From NCBI GenBank assembly GCA_033725935.1, contig MU867081.1, positions 310,001 to 374,000 of the forward strand: DNA of 64,000 bases, given 5' to 3'. This document shows, piece by piece, positions 21,233-31,453 of the stretch; the first letter of the stretch is position 1, and every line of letters begins with the position of its first letter. This stretch comes from Cladorrhinum sp. PSN259. Lineage: Eukaryota > Ascomycota > Sordariomycetes > Sordariales > Podosporaceae. The notes below the pieces were generated by a model that saw only the letters and a list, made by a program, of their open reading frames with translations, made no database searches and had not been told where the DNA came from. The position numbers and the translations under genes were made by a program.

Positions 21233-22138
21233 ACGACTTTTGAAAGGGGGATACGCACTGCAGCAAAGCTGAGCACATCAAAGAGGCCGTCGCGTTGATA
21301 AACAATTCTTCGATCGCTTCCGCCATGGTCATGTTCCACACGTCCTCCATACCAACCGACAGTCCGTCCTAGAGCCCCAGCGCCACAGATATACCCCTAG
21401 TCTTGAGGGTGAATGCTACCTATTTAGGTCTAAATCGTTTGGAAATGAAGGTGTTTGGCTCGGAGGAAAATAATGGAGCTGGCGAAAGAGGGAGCGAACT
21501 TGAGAGACAACTGCCTCACCGCGTTAAAGGCAGTACCGCAATACTGGGGTGAGTGTCTTATTCAGCACTACGGATGGGCTTCAAAGCGCATCAAATATAT
21601 AGTATTTAATTATGAGCGTCGTCAAAACTATTTTAATAATTGTCAAGTTTTAAGCCATTGGCCTCATCCAAGCTCTGCTAAGCAAGTACTCATTCTTGCA
21701 CATAATACTGGTGATAGGTATTCGATACAGGACTAGAGACCAACCACCCGTGGTGACCCCTCTCTTATTAAAGCTCCAGTCATCTGCTATGCGCAGAATG
21801 ATGCCAAACAAGGAAAGAATATCGACAAACAGTCCCGAAGTCTTGGCTTGAAAAATCGAGATCTGGGGAAAACCAGGCTAGTGTACCCCTGAAACCCCAC
21901 ACATTTAGAACCCCCAGGAACACGATCGAGACTTGTCTGCGTCCTCACCAGAATGCCGAGGCTGCGCATCGAAGAGCTAAGAATAAACAGAGAAAGACCA
22001 TGAAGGCGTGGACACGGCCAAGTTCAAGATTCTCCGGAAGCGACATTGGCAACCGCGCGTATCACAAGCTATCGACAAGAAGGCCTCTTCGCGATCGGGC
22101 ATCGATCTGCTTTTGTTGACGGGAGTCGGTAATGGTCT

Positions 22139-22144
22139 CCGGGG
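22139..22144 (+). promoter_or_regulatory. CreA/CRE1-type site (CCGGGG)
   Basis: Matches 5'-SYGGRG-3'. A second match, GTGGGG, lies at 22204-22209. Paired CreA-type sites upstream of a xylanase fit carbon catabolite repression, but the motif is short and common. Confidence 0.3.
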
Positions 22145-22190
22145 AAATATGGGGTCAAGGTCGCAACGGTTTTCTTTACCGCATGATTCA

Positions 22191-22197
22191 GGCTAAA
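22191..22197 (+). promoter_or_regulatory. Xyr1/XlnR-type site GGCTAAA
   Basis: Exact match to the xylanolytic activator consensus, 477 bases before the GH10 start codon and between two CreA-type motifs. Confidence 0.45.
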
Positions 22198-22532
22198 TTA
22201 CACGTGGGGATAAACAGCACTCGACCGGGGAGCTGGGCATGAACAAATTCCCAGCTTCCGGGGCTAGTCTAGTGTAGGGGCCATCGAGCAAGGTCTTGGC
22301 TTCCTGATTTGCACTTACACGGATGCATCTTTCCGAATAAAACCGGGTCGAGTCAACATCTGAGAGCCCAGCCCAGCCCACACCGGGCTTCAAACCACCC
22401 CTGCACACGTCATGAGAACACTCCGAGTTCGACTGAGGTGTTGCCGGCGCTAGGGAGGACAGGCCGGCCAGGCCGAGTTCCCAAGCAGGATATTGCGTGC
22501 ATTGACGGACTGGGTCAAGGCAATCTGGAAGA

Positions 22533-22538
22533 TATAAA
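22533..22538 (+). promoter_or_regulatory. TATA box of the GH10 gene
   Basis: TATAAA about 140 bases upstream of the ATG. Confidence 0.5.
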
Positions 22539-22673
22539 GCGAGCGGTCCATCCCGCCGTCTGCGTCGTCGATGTCACGGCTTTTGTTGACAGCAGGTTCA
22601 GCCTCACTCTAGTATCCCAAGTCTACTGTTCTAGCAGCCCGTCGATAATCCTGTCCTCCTGCTCATCGCCAAA

Positions 22674-23924
22674 ATGCGCGTCGAATTCGCCCTTGCCGCG
22701 GTGCTCGCACCCTTCACCGTCACCGCCCAGCTCAACGACCTTGCCGTCCGGGCCGGTCTCAAGTACTTCGGTACCGCCCTCCGCGAAGGCTCCCTCAACA
22801 GTGATGCCACCTACCGCCGCATCCTGAGCGACAAGAGCGAGTTCGGCCAGCTCGTCCCCGAGAACGGCCAGAAGTGGGATGCCACCGAGCCCTCGCGCGG
22901 CTCCTTCTCCTTCTCCAACGGCGACATCACAGCCAACGCCGCCAAGGCCAATGGCCAGGGCCTCCGCTGCCATACCCTCGTATGGCACAGCCAGCTCCCC
23001 AACTGGGTCTCCTCCGGCTCCTGGACAAAGGCCACCCTGACCTCGGTAATGGAGACGCACATCTCCAACGTCATGGGCCACTACAAGGGCCAGTGCTACG
23101 CCTGGGACGTCGTCAACGAGGCCATCAACGACGACGGCACCTGGCGCGACAGCGTCTTCTACCGCACCTTCGGCACCGACTTCCTCCCCCTCTCCTTCAA
23201 CCTCGCCAAGAAGTACGACCCCAACACCAAGCTCTACTACAACGACTACAACCTCGAGTACAACCAGGCCAAGACGGATCGCGCCGTCGAGGTCGTGCGC
23301 ATCATCCAGGCCGCCGGAGCCCCCATCGACGGTGTCGGCTTCCAGGCCCACTTGATCGTCGGCAGCACGCCCTCGCGCGCCAACCTCGCCACCGTCCTCC
23401 GCCGCTTCACCTCCTTGGGCGTTGAGGTCGCCTACACCGAGCTCGACATCCGCCACGAGCGCCTCCCCGCCAACTCCGCCGCCCAAGTCACCCAGGGCAA
23501 CGACTTTGCCAACGTCGTGGGCTCCTGCCTCGACGTCGCCGGCTGCGTCGGCGTCACCGTCTGGTCCTTCACCGACAAGTACTCGTGGGTTCCCTCCACC
23601 TTCAACGGCGCAGGTGACGCCCTCATCTACGACAGCAACTTCAACAAGAAGGCCGCCTGGACTTCCATCTCGTCCGTCCTCGCCGCCAAGGCCACCGGTG
23701 CTCCTCCCGTCAGCTCGTCCGCTCCCGCCCAGCCCACCACCACTCTCGTCACCGTCACCACCGCGCCTACCAGCGCCGCTGGTCCTACCACCACTGCTTC
23801 CCCCTCGCAGCCCGAGCAGGCTCGCTGGGGCCAGTGCGGCGGTAACGGGTACACCGGTCCTACCAAGTGCCAGTCCCCTTATACTTGCACTTACTCCAAC
23901 CCTTGGTACTCTCAGTGCTTGTAA
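22674..23924 (+). CDS. Secreted endo-1,4-beta-xylanase, GH10 with C-terminal CBM1
   Basis: Hydrolyses internal beta-1,4 bonds of xylan outside the cell, with retention. 416 aa, intronless, strongly GC3-rich. Signal peptide [18 protein letters not shown]. The GH10 barrel spans about 20-335. The acid/base Glu149 sits in [10 protein letters not shown] and the nucleophile Glu256 in [20 protein letters not shown] and [14 protein letters not shown] are further GH10 landmarks. A Ser/Thr/Pro linker (about 342-380) leads to a fungal cellulose-binding CBM1 at 383-416: [29 protein letters not shown]. The four Cys and aromatic face are complete. The next gene codes for a GH45-type protein, so this is a small cell-wall-degradation neighbourhood. 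Confidence 0.97.
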   Translation: MRVEFALAAVLAPFTVTAQLNDLAVRAGLKYFGTALREGSLNSDATYRRILSDKSEFGQLVPENGQKWDATEPSRGSFSFSNGDITANAAKANGQGLRCHTLVWHSQLPNWVSSGSWTKATLTSVMETHISNVMGHYKGQCYAWDVVNEAINDDGTWRDSVFYRTFGTDFLPLSFNLAKKYDPNTKLYYNDYNLEYNQAKTDRAVEVVRIIQAAGAPIDGVGFQAHLIVGSTPSRANLATVLRRFTSLGVEVAYTELDIRHERLPANSAAQVTQGNDFANVVGSCLDVAGCVGVTVWSFTDKYSWVPSTFNGAGDALIYDSNFNKKAAWTSISSVLAAKATGAPPVSSSAPAQPTTTLVTVTTAPTSAAGPTTTASPSQPEQARWGQCGGNGYTGPTKCQSPYTCTYSNPWYSQCL

Positions 23925-25189
23925 GCGTGTTTTGGACACAATGAGTTGAAGAGAGAGAGCGAGAGGGAGAGAAGGGGAGAAAGAAGTTATTTGTATCTAT
24001 TTTAAACACACATCAATCTTTTTTTTTTTTGTTTGTGTTGCACATAAATATACCAAAATGTAAATATTCATTTTCTTGTTGGATAATATTACCTATATAT
24101 GTAAGCCGGAAATATGATCACACCTGCCAGTATATCCCTACACCTACCTGTACACACCCACACCTACCAATGCATACCAGAATCACCGGTATAAGCGAGA
24201 ATCATAGTCACACCTGCCAATATATACCCACACCTACTAGTACCTATCTGCCCAAGCGGGAGTTTAAAGACAAGCCGATGCCACCTGCCATGTGTCAGTC
24301 TCCCAGTAGCAGGACCATCAATATACATAAAGCCGATAAAGTCTTTATCCAAAGATGCGTCAACACTCCCAGGCCCGGTAGCAAACACTGTGTCACTACG
24401 CACTGCCATCGAGACATCTCACTGGGGCGAAGCGAGTTCGATATGGAAAAAACAACTTGCGACCAATCAGGCCATCTCACGAATGGCTTCACGCCTTGGA
24501 TTCTCATTTATATCAGTTGGATGACGGCATGCTCGTGTGAGGGCAACACAGAATCATTAGGATGCAAGGGATGTTTTTAAAATCCGAGGCTCTGAGAGGT
24601 GCGGCTAGTTCATCTGCAGCTATTTCATGTACTTTTGCCGCACCCATACTTCCCGGTACTCGGCACGGCACTGACAAGGTCACATCACGACTTATGTTTG
24701 GGTGGCCGGTTGTTTAACCGGCTTGTATGCCATTTGCTTACCAGGCAGCTGTCTGGATATGATTTCACTCTAACCCCCCACCTTTGGTAACCAATAGCGG
24801 GGTTTATTTGCCGACTCAGGCGCGGGGAGGCCCTTGACGTCGTTGCTGCAAGTCTATATTCACATTATGTTGTGCTGTCATGCCCAGAGGACTGCCCAGT
24901 GAATTTTATATCTGCCGACCATCCGCTAATCAGGCCAATATTATGTATATAGCTATACGAAGCATAATAGCGGAGCATACACATTCTAACACAGATAACA
25001 AATGATCCTTGTTGCAACTCGAGCAATATCAAGAACGCCTAAAGTGAATGGGAAAAGGCCTTTGTCTGTTGTGAATTAGAGTATAAGATAAGAGAACGAG
25101 CGTTCTTGGGCCTTTGTTTTTCTTTCCTCTTATTTTTGGAACTCGAAGAAAATCTTATTATTATTATTTCATGCATCCATGTAGTAACC
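23925..25189. other. Intergenic region between the GH10 and GH45 genes
   Basis: Contains a poly-T run at about 24019-24029 and an imperfect 88-bp-spaced direct repeat (listed separately). No gene seen; short frames lack domain-like sequence. Confidence 0.4.
24118..24246. repeat. Imperfect direct repeat, period about 88 bp
   Basis: cacacctgcca-tatat-ccacacct occurs at about 24120 and again at about 24208, with a related cacctac-rich stretch between. It looks like a degraded tandem duplication. Confidence 0.45.
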
Positions 25190-26309
25190 ATGACGCTGCT
25201 CACCTTCTTTGCCGTCCTGGTGTACCTCACCAACCATATCTCGCTGGCCCAGACAGTAGCCAAGTCCTACACGGGTTGGGATTGGTAAGTCCTTCTCTCT
25301 TGACTATACGTTTCTACACAAAAACTCCAGAGCCTGCAACCCTCTCCTTCAGCCCTACCCGTGACACTTGATACATACCCAAATAACGAATACTCACCTA
25401 AATCCAATACTTTAAATCCCCCTGTCTTTTATTCATTCCTAATCCCTTGTGCACCTATCAAAAAGCTGTAAACCAATCTGCTCCTCGACCAACAACCGGG
25501 CCGCCCTCCTCAACACCAGAGGCGTCGCCCGCGTCTGCGACAAGAACAACAAGTTCCTCGCCCAATCAATCGGCATAAACGCGCCCACGGCCTGCGTGCC
25601 GCCTCTGCCGCCCTTGCCGTTCCTCCCTCCGCCTCCGACGCTGCCAATCCCCGCCAACGCGGCCTACCTGTGCGACTCTTACCAGCCGGTCCCGGTCTCG
25701 AACGACCTCAGCTACGGATTTGCCATTCAGGTGTCGGACAACCAGAACGCGGACAACGCAAACTGCTGCAAGTGCTACCAGGTCCAGTGGCTGACGGGCC
25801 AGGCGGCCAACAAGACCATGATCGTCCAGGTGGTCACGCCGGGGGGCTCGGGCGGGGACGTCAAGAAGAACGACCTCATCATCCTGGTCCCCGGCGGCGG
25901 GTTCGGCGCGCTCGGGAGCGTCGGGTGCGGGGGCCAGTACGGTGCCGCCGGTGCCGGTGGGGTGAAGTATGATTGGTAAGTTTTTTTTTAATTTTTGTTT
26001 TACCTAGTAGTTTCTTGAAATGTTTTTCATCCCCCTCTCTCTCTCTCTATATATATATATATTCCTGTCTTACCATCCCTAAAAAAAAGTGACAAATATC
26101 ATGCTGACGAGGAAACAAATTTAACTAGGGGGAGCAACCAAGGAGGAGTGAAAAACAGGCCGGCGTGCGAGAAGCTGCCGAGCAATCTGCAAGGGGGATG
26201 TTACTGGCGGTTCAACTGGGCCAAGGGGGAGGTCAACGGCTGGGACATCTTTTATAGGCCGGTCGAGTGTCCGTCGAGGCTGACGGATATCTCTGGGTGC
26301 AAGGCTTGA
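25190..26309 (+). CDS. GH45-family secreted protein (endoglucanase-like, acid residue replaced)
   Basis: 261 aa from exons 25190-25284, 25466-25975 and 26129-26309. Signal peptide MTLLTFFAVLVYLTNHISLA. Splicing recreates the GH45 start motif GWDCCKPIC, whose Asp is the catalytic base position. Further landmarks: LSYGFAIQVSDN, NCCKCYQVQW, GKTM-like NKTMIVQVVTPG, GGD..VPGGGFG, ACEKLPSNLQGGCYWRFNWA and VECPSRL.DISGCKA. Where GH45 enzymes carry the general acid (the Asp of F-D-x3-PGGG) this protein has Ile (NDLIILVPGGG). A Pro-rich insert (PPLPPLPFLPPPPTLPIP) interrupts the domain. It may bind rather than cut cellulose. There is no CBM. Confidence 0.85.
26033..26060. repeat. CT/AT microsatellite inside GH45 intron 2
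   Basis: A (CT)n run passes directly into an (AT)n run. It helps explain the unusually long intron (153 nt). Confidence 0.8.
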
Positions 26310-26637
26310 TTTCTTCTGTTCAAGGTTACCTGCATATCTACAATGCATGTAATCTCACGGTACGTAGGGGTGAATTTTGAAGTGTTTCTGAGGGAAGTAA
26401 AAATATTAACAAATTCTCCATGGTTTGCCGTTTCAGATGATGGCTTTTACAAGCCCCCTTTCAGTGATATATTTAACGTTGTCAAGAATAGCAGGAAAAT
26501 AACAAAGGGGGCGAGAGAGAAATTCTGGAGGTAACCAAGCTATATTCTTGTTGCATCTCGTAAACAATCTTAAAAAATCTAATACAAATTTGGAGCCCCA
26601 GTTGTTTATCGTCGATGTTTTATAGGGCTTTTAGATC
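26310..26637. other. Intergenic region
   Basis: Nothing coding seen between the GH45 gene and the next fragment. Confidence 0.4.
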
Positions 26638-26931
26638 TTGAGTTGGTTTGGCGGGCCCTCAAAGAGCAGCCACAACAAGAACGGATTCCATGCATCTTTA
26701 TATCGCCACGGTGAACAGGACAAGAAGGCATTGTACAAAATTTCAGGCTGTTGGAGCGGTCAGTTAAAAGTCAGGGATGCTCAGCTGGGATTGGTCATTG
26801 AAAGTCATGATGTGACTGATGCTAAGAAGCCTGGCCATTCCATGGTACGCTTACACCGCTGGGTAGATGGCGGGAAAAAAGAGCCAACGTGGGCCGTGAT
26901 ATACAATCATACATATATTCAATGTCGATAG
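26638..26931 (+). pseudogene. Oxysterol-binding-protein-like C-terminal fragment
   Basis: A 97-residue frame opens SWFGGPSKSSHNKNGFHASLYR, with LYKISGCWSGQLKVRDAQLG following. This resembles the stretch of OSBP/Kes1-type sterol-transfer proteins where a lysine-rich loop is followed by L-Y-x-I-x-G-x-W-S-G. It starts at a TTG after an in-frame stop, lacks the sterol-binding core and the EQVSHHPP signature, and ends shortly after. It is probably a truncated relic. The match is by pattern recall, so the family call is tentative. Confidence 0.35.
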
Positions 26932-27023
26932 TACCTATCTGCCGGGCAGTCATAAAAAAAAAGAAGTTATTCGTTCCCTCGGCTGCCATCGAGAACAGAG
27001 AGTTACATGGCACTTGTTGTACC

Positions 27024-28263
27024 CTAAAGACTCTTCATCTTGTCATCACTGCCAACGCATTTCTCGAGCACAGCTTTATCGCGCCTCTGCAACAACCGAA
27101 CCACAGCGCCAGCTGGGCCAGCTACTACCGTCCATCGCAAAATTTCCCAACCAAGAAGCATCCAGTCCTTCAACTGGAGCGCATTGTTTCGAGACATGAC
27201 GTCCACAGCAACCCCCCAAATAAGCGCCGCTGCTGAGCCAACGTATTGATCCCACTTGAAAAAGTCATGCGTCGCAGTCGCCATGGATGATGCGGGCTTT
27301 GTCGAGTAGATTGGGCCAGGCGCAAAAACCTTTGCAAAGGTCAGTGACTCGGCCACCCCAGGTGGAAAAAGGGCGGGCAGTGCCTTGGCAGCGAAAAGAA
27401 GGCCATATGTGGATAACTATACCACTCCAGCTGCGTTGAAGGCCCAGTCGTATGTCCTGGACAGTGTTTGCCCAACATCTGGTTTTGCCCCGGTGGCTGA
27501 GGGTGTGCAAAAATGCCTCCACAGGGACACATACAGAGGAAAACCCTGCCAGAGAGCACCAAACCATTGGTGCAATGCTGCGGATGAGACGGGCAACCCC
27601 ATGAGCACCGATGGAAGGAAGTAGCCAAACAAGAAAGAGGGAATGATGGCTTCTAGTGTCACCGAAGGCAGATTACTAGGCGAAATTGCTGTGGCGAGGT
27701 CCGAGGTCGAGAATCGAATCTTGCCGAGAGTAGGTGAGGTGAAGAGAGAAATGGCACCATAAACGGGCATAGTGATGGCGTATCCAACAGTTTGCATCAT
27801 GAGCCCCCAGAAGACCGAGCTAATTTAATAACGTCAGTCTCAAGATTCTAGCATCTCATTCAATTGTATTGAGAACAGAATAGCAATTCACTAACCGCCT
27901 CATTGCAGTGTTGACGTGGCCTGCTCGGGATCCTTCTATCAGAAAAACGAAGTAAACTGGAACTAATTGCCCTCCAAACTGCAAAGCATAGAGTGACAAA
28001 GCCGGGGCTGAGCCATCCGCGACGTTGGCCCAAAGAACCGTCCCCAGTGTTAGGAGCCTGTCGAGAGGTGGAACCATGGTGTATTTGGTCAACACGCGCG
28101 TTTGTGTGTTAGGGAAAACTGGGTCGGGGGAAGTCAAGATATCAGAAATACAGCGCATGTGGCCGTTCCGGTAGATTTGACCAAACATGCTGTTGAGGCC
28201 GAAAATCCCAGCAACCACTAATGCAGACGTAGCAGCAGTTCTGATTTGGTTCGCGTCAGCCAT
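27024..28263 (-). CDS. Multipass membrane protein with one in-frame UAG codon
   Basis: Exons 28263-27896 and 27819-27024, joined in phase across a 76-nt intron, give 387 codons plus stop if the TAG at 27419-27417 is read through. About eight hydrophobic segments are visible, for example TSALVVAGIFGLNSMFG, LSLYALQFGGQLVPVYFVFLI, GYAITMPVYGAISLF, IIPSFLFGYFLPSVLMG and YVGSAAALIWGVAVDVM. The TAG (codon 257) lies inside one hydrophobic run: FNAAGVV, stop, LSTYGLLFAAKALPALF. Read as Trp it makes one uninterrupted helix. Alternatives: nonsense mutation, or a 75-nt in-frame intron GTATAG..GAG without a good branch site. Family unknown; no transporter signature. Confidence 0.6.
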
Positions 28264-29313
28264 GGCTATGGTGATAATTGTCGCGCAGTTTGCACCGAGT
28301 GAATACTGCTGATGGAGAAATTAGTGTGGTTAACCTGTGGCATTTAGAAGACTGGTCTTTAGGCTTTGATAAAAATGAAGTTTAGTAGTTATACAGAATC
28401 AAGGGCTGGATGTAACGAAAAGGCACGACAGTCACATGGGGCGTAAGCCCCCACCTTCAAATTGAAAGTGTTGGTTTCTGTTTTGTGTCGCAGTATTCCG
28501 CTGTGTTGCGTCCAATTAGCGCTTACGTGCAGGCGACCAGCAGCAAGAGACAGCTCAATCTCAAAGTGCGACAAACTTCATAGAACAGCCTGCGGACAAC
28601 TGGCACAGTCGGGCAGTGTTTCGAAACTTTGGCCGTCTAAACACTCATCCAATCGAGCGAATACCAAGCGATGATATCCCTCCCCCGTCAACACTTCGGC
28701 TTTCCCTGGGAACTTGGTTCATAACCATCCTCCATCCAGCAATACACTGATCAAGTGGAACTACGATTTCCCAACCGTGTACGAAAAGTACATTTGGCAA
28801 TCCGCGAGCGCCACCATGCTCATCATAATGTTCAGCTGGGGGCTTGTGCTGGTCATGTCAGTGAATTTCATGCGTGGTGCGAGACCGATCTCTGGAATAT
28901 TCACAGAAGCCACAATCAAATGGAATCAGAGCGGATTTCCCGAAATGCCTTATAAGAGAATTTTTTTTTTTTGATAACTCCTCCTTTCGTATGTTGCTTT
29001 TGTTTTGTATCCTGAACTTGTGCAAATTATACAGATGCTGCTGATGCGCTTGGTTGATAAGTTGTTTGATCTAAAAGGAATTGTGGGTAACCGATCCGAC
29101 CGAAATAGTAAACTAATAAAAGAAAAAAGAGAAAAATAAAACCCAGAAATGCCCCATTGTGACCAAACAAATTGGAAAAAAAAAGAAGAAAAAAAAGGCT
29201 GAGAAATGTTGATATATGCACGCAGGCAGATGGACTGTACTATCGAGGCGGTGTGGTCAACAGCAAGCTAAATCAGCCAAAAAGATCAAACCCGATTCTT
29301 GTAATTCTTTCCC
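28264..29313. other. Intergenic region
   Basis: The promoter of the minus-strand membrane protein is at the left. Two overlapping short plus-strand frames at 28714-28974 have no recognisable domain. Poly-A-rich stretches at 29110-29200. Confidence 0.4.
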
Positions 29314-29871
29314 TCAAAAAAACCCAGACGCATTAGGCCAACTGGTCTGCACGGCAGGCGGCTGATTCCTCAACCGCTGATTGAACCCCGAAATAATCGT
29401 GCATCTTTGTGACTGCTGCTGCTGAGCTTCGTATAACGCTTGTTGTTGCCGATGCTGCTGCACCTGTAATTGTATTTGTTGTAATTGCCGTTGTTGTTGC
29501 ATCTCTTCTTCTTCTTCCCGTGCATCTTGACCAGCATTTATTATCTCGGTATCCATCATCTGCATATCCATCTCCATGTTGACATCCTCTTCCGCGGGCG
29601 TGTTTGGTTCAGTCGACGACGCCGAAGTTGCAGGAGAAAAATCACGTGCAGACGCGAAGGGAGAAAAAGACGGGAACGCGGTTTCGGCTGCGATCAGGTG
29701 GCGCGTCTTCTTGGCAAGGTGGTGCTGCTGATGATCTGGATCGTCGTCGCGCAGGGTGCGGGATCGTTTGCGGGTTGGACCGTTGCCAATGCCATTGGCG
29801 GGAGCGGAGAGGAGGAAGGAGGAGTTTATTTGGTTTTGGGTTTGGAGGTGGAGCTGGGCGTGGTATTCCAT
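29314..29871 (-). CDS. Gln-rich, probably nuclear, low-complexity protein
   Basis: 185 aa, single exon. The start MEYHAQLHLQ is the first ATG; the frame upstream opens only with TTG. It has a basic nuclear-localisation-like patch (TRKRSRTLR), an acidic Met-rich middle (EEDVNMEMDMQMMDTEI), a glutamine-rich coiled segment (QQQRQLQQIQLQVQQHRQQQ) and a short conserved-looking tail (CTIISGFNQRLRNQ). Such composition is common in fungal transcription-associated proteins. No domain named; function unknown. Confidence 0.6.
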   Translation of the reverse strand: MEYHAQLHLQTQNQINSSFLLSAPANGIGNGPTRKRSRTLRDDDPDHQQHHLAKKTRHLIAAETAFPSFSPFASARDFSPATSASSTEPNTPAEEDVNMEMDMQMMDTEIINAGQDAREEEEEMQQQRQLQQIQLQVQQHRQQQALYEAQQQQSQRCTIISGFNQRLRNQPPAVQTSWPNASGFF

Positions 29872-31112
29872 TTTGAAAATTATCTGGGCAAGGTAATTGA
29901 TGAAATGTGGCTGAGAATTGGATGAATGCAAAGTTGAGATTGTGTGAGAGTTCAAACTTTTGTGAAGGAAAGCATGAGCTGTGAAAAGAAGGTGTGAGTT
30001 GGGGAGTGGAGCTTCTTAATTCACCCCGACTCCCGAGCGCGTTGGTGGCGCGTGCCGATTCGCGTGTGTTTGAAAGCGGAAAGAAGGTCGGCCCGAGAAT
30101 ATGGTGGTGGCTGGGCAACGGCCGAATACAGTTTGGGTCAACTTCTTTTCTGCAGGTGGGGTTAAAATATCTTGAACCTGTTGAAACTCTCATTAATGTG
30201 ATCTAACAGTAACTCCAACTGATTACCATTTTGACCTGGTCGATTATTATGGACTTGAAGATAACTACCCCCCCCCTCGCAAAAATGGCGACTTTGATCC
30301 AGTACATCCTACTGCCTTAAATTATGTGGATTCACAAAAGCTCGTCCATTTCAAGTTCGCTCGCCTCTGTCAAGTGTGTCGTACGACAATCTTTATATTT
30401 AGCATATCTCTCCAAAGTTTCCGTTGATCGACTTTAAGCCGCTTATCACTGGCAAATAAGTGAAAGTCAATAAGCTCTCTCAAAGCCAACTGTATCTGAT
30501 GGCCATTATCCGCCTACCTCTGCTATCAAATAATGCCCTAGGGGAGACTGAACTCCGTCACTGGCAATGACAGCCTCGTTACGTTCACGAATCCCAGAAT
30601 ACCATCCGCAAATTGTGCATATATATATTCAGCTCAGTATCACTTGAATTTGCCAATTAACAAAGAAAATATCCATTTCCCCATTGTACATGTAGTTTCA
30701 GACTCCGGGGGCCTACCTATCTGACAACCAATAGAGGCCTCGATAGTCTGGTGGCAACGGGGCACCACGCATTTCAGCTGTCAACACTTGTTCGGGATAA
30801 CCTCTTTTCGGTCAATCAGCGGTTAGTTGGGCAGGCCGGGGTTAGTCCGCCTTGTAAGAAGAAACAAATTCAAGAATAAATAGCTATTTCTTTTCCACAA
30901 CATCCTCGACCAGATTGGAAGGGTTTCAGTCCGCAGGATACAAATCGAAGCTTATGACGGAAATACAAAACATGGAGAGTCACACGGATCGCTCGCTCGT
31001 CTGCCAGACCGACTGGGAAACCATATTCTCGCCACAAGGTTGGGAGTCCCTGCTGGGTCGTAGTGATCCAACGGCAACACATGAATAGTCCTACACCACT
31101 ACTTGGGAAACA
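29872..31112. other. Intergenic region
   Basis: The promoter of the Gln-rich gene lies at the left. The remaining kilobase is AT-rich and shows no gene. Confidence 0.4.
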
Positions 31113-31453
31113 ATGCAAAAAGGTGCCAAAGAGGGCTGCAGCTGGTGCCAACTAATCCTCCTCGAGAGCTGTACTGTGGGCGAAGTAACGATCAAGGTGA
31201 CGCGTAACACGGAGTCCGACTACACGCCCAAAGGGGAGAAACTCCTCCGCGTCCAGCTCAAAGACAGCCAGTGCGGCATCTCCGAGCAGAGCTACCTCAT
31301 CTACACTACGGCCGATGGCCCAGCAGCCAACTTGAAGCACATCAAAGCCAGGGACCGCATCATCGGCCTCTCAACCCCCAAAAGTTTCCATCTCGCTCAG
31401 GAATGCATCGACACCTGTCTCAAAACTCACAAGGACTGCCCCCAGCCCAACTT
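31113..31453 (+). pseudogene. Truncated HET-domain protein (N-terminal part only)
   Basis: Reads GAKEGCSWCQLILLESC, a charged stretch, LIYTTADGPAANLKHIKARD and STPKSFHLAQECIDTCLKTH followed by DCPQP. This is the conserved N-terminal module that precedes the HET domain in one class of fungal incompatibility proteins (xGCxWCxLI; S.xSFxLAxxCIxxCxxxHxxCP). The HET domain itself is absent. After position 31453 the sequence changes to unrelated DNA. An in-frame stop lies just before TTTWETMQ, so the extreme N-terminus is also lost unless spliced from elsewhere. Confidence 0.7.

Larger units (their letters stand above)
21233..22673. other. Long intergenic region / xylanase promoter
   Basis: No supportable gene; a 93-residue frame at 21455 shows no domain-like features. 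The right half contains a Xyr1/XlnR-type motif, CreA-type motifs and a TATA box, listed separately. Confidence 0.4.

Noticed and set aside
22623..23939. 438-codon open frame antisense to the xylanase
   Set aside because: Shadow of a GC3-rich gene; the translation is Gly/Val/Asp-rich with no domain, while the plus strand is an unmistakable GH10.
28714..28974. Overlapping short plus-strand frames with one hydrophobic stretch
   Set aside because: Two frames compete, neither has neighbours or motifs.
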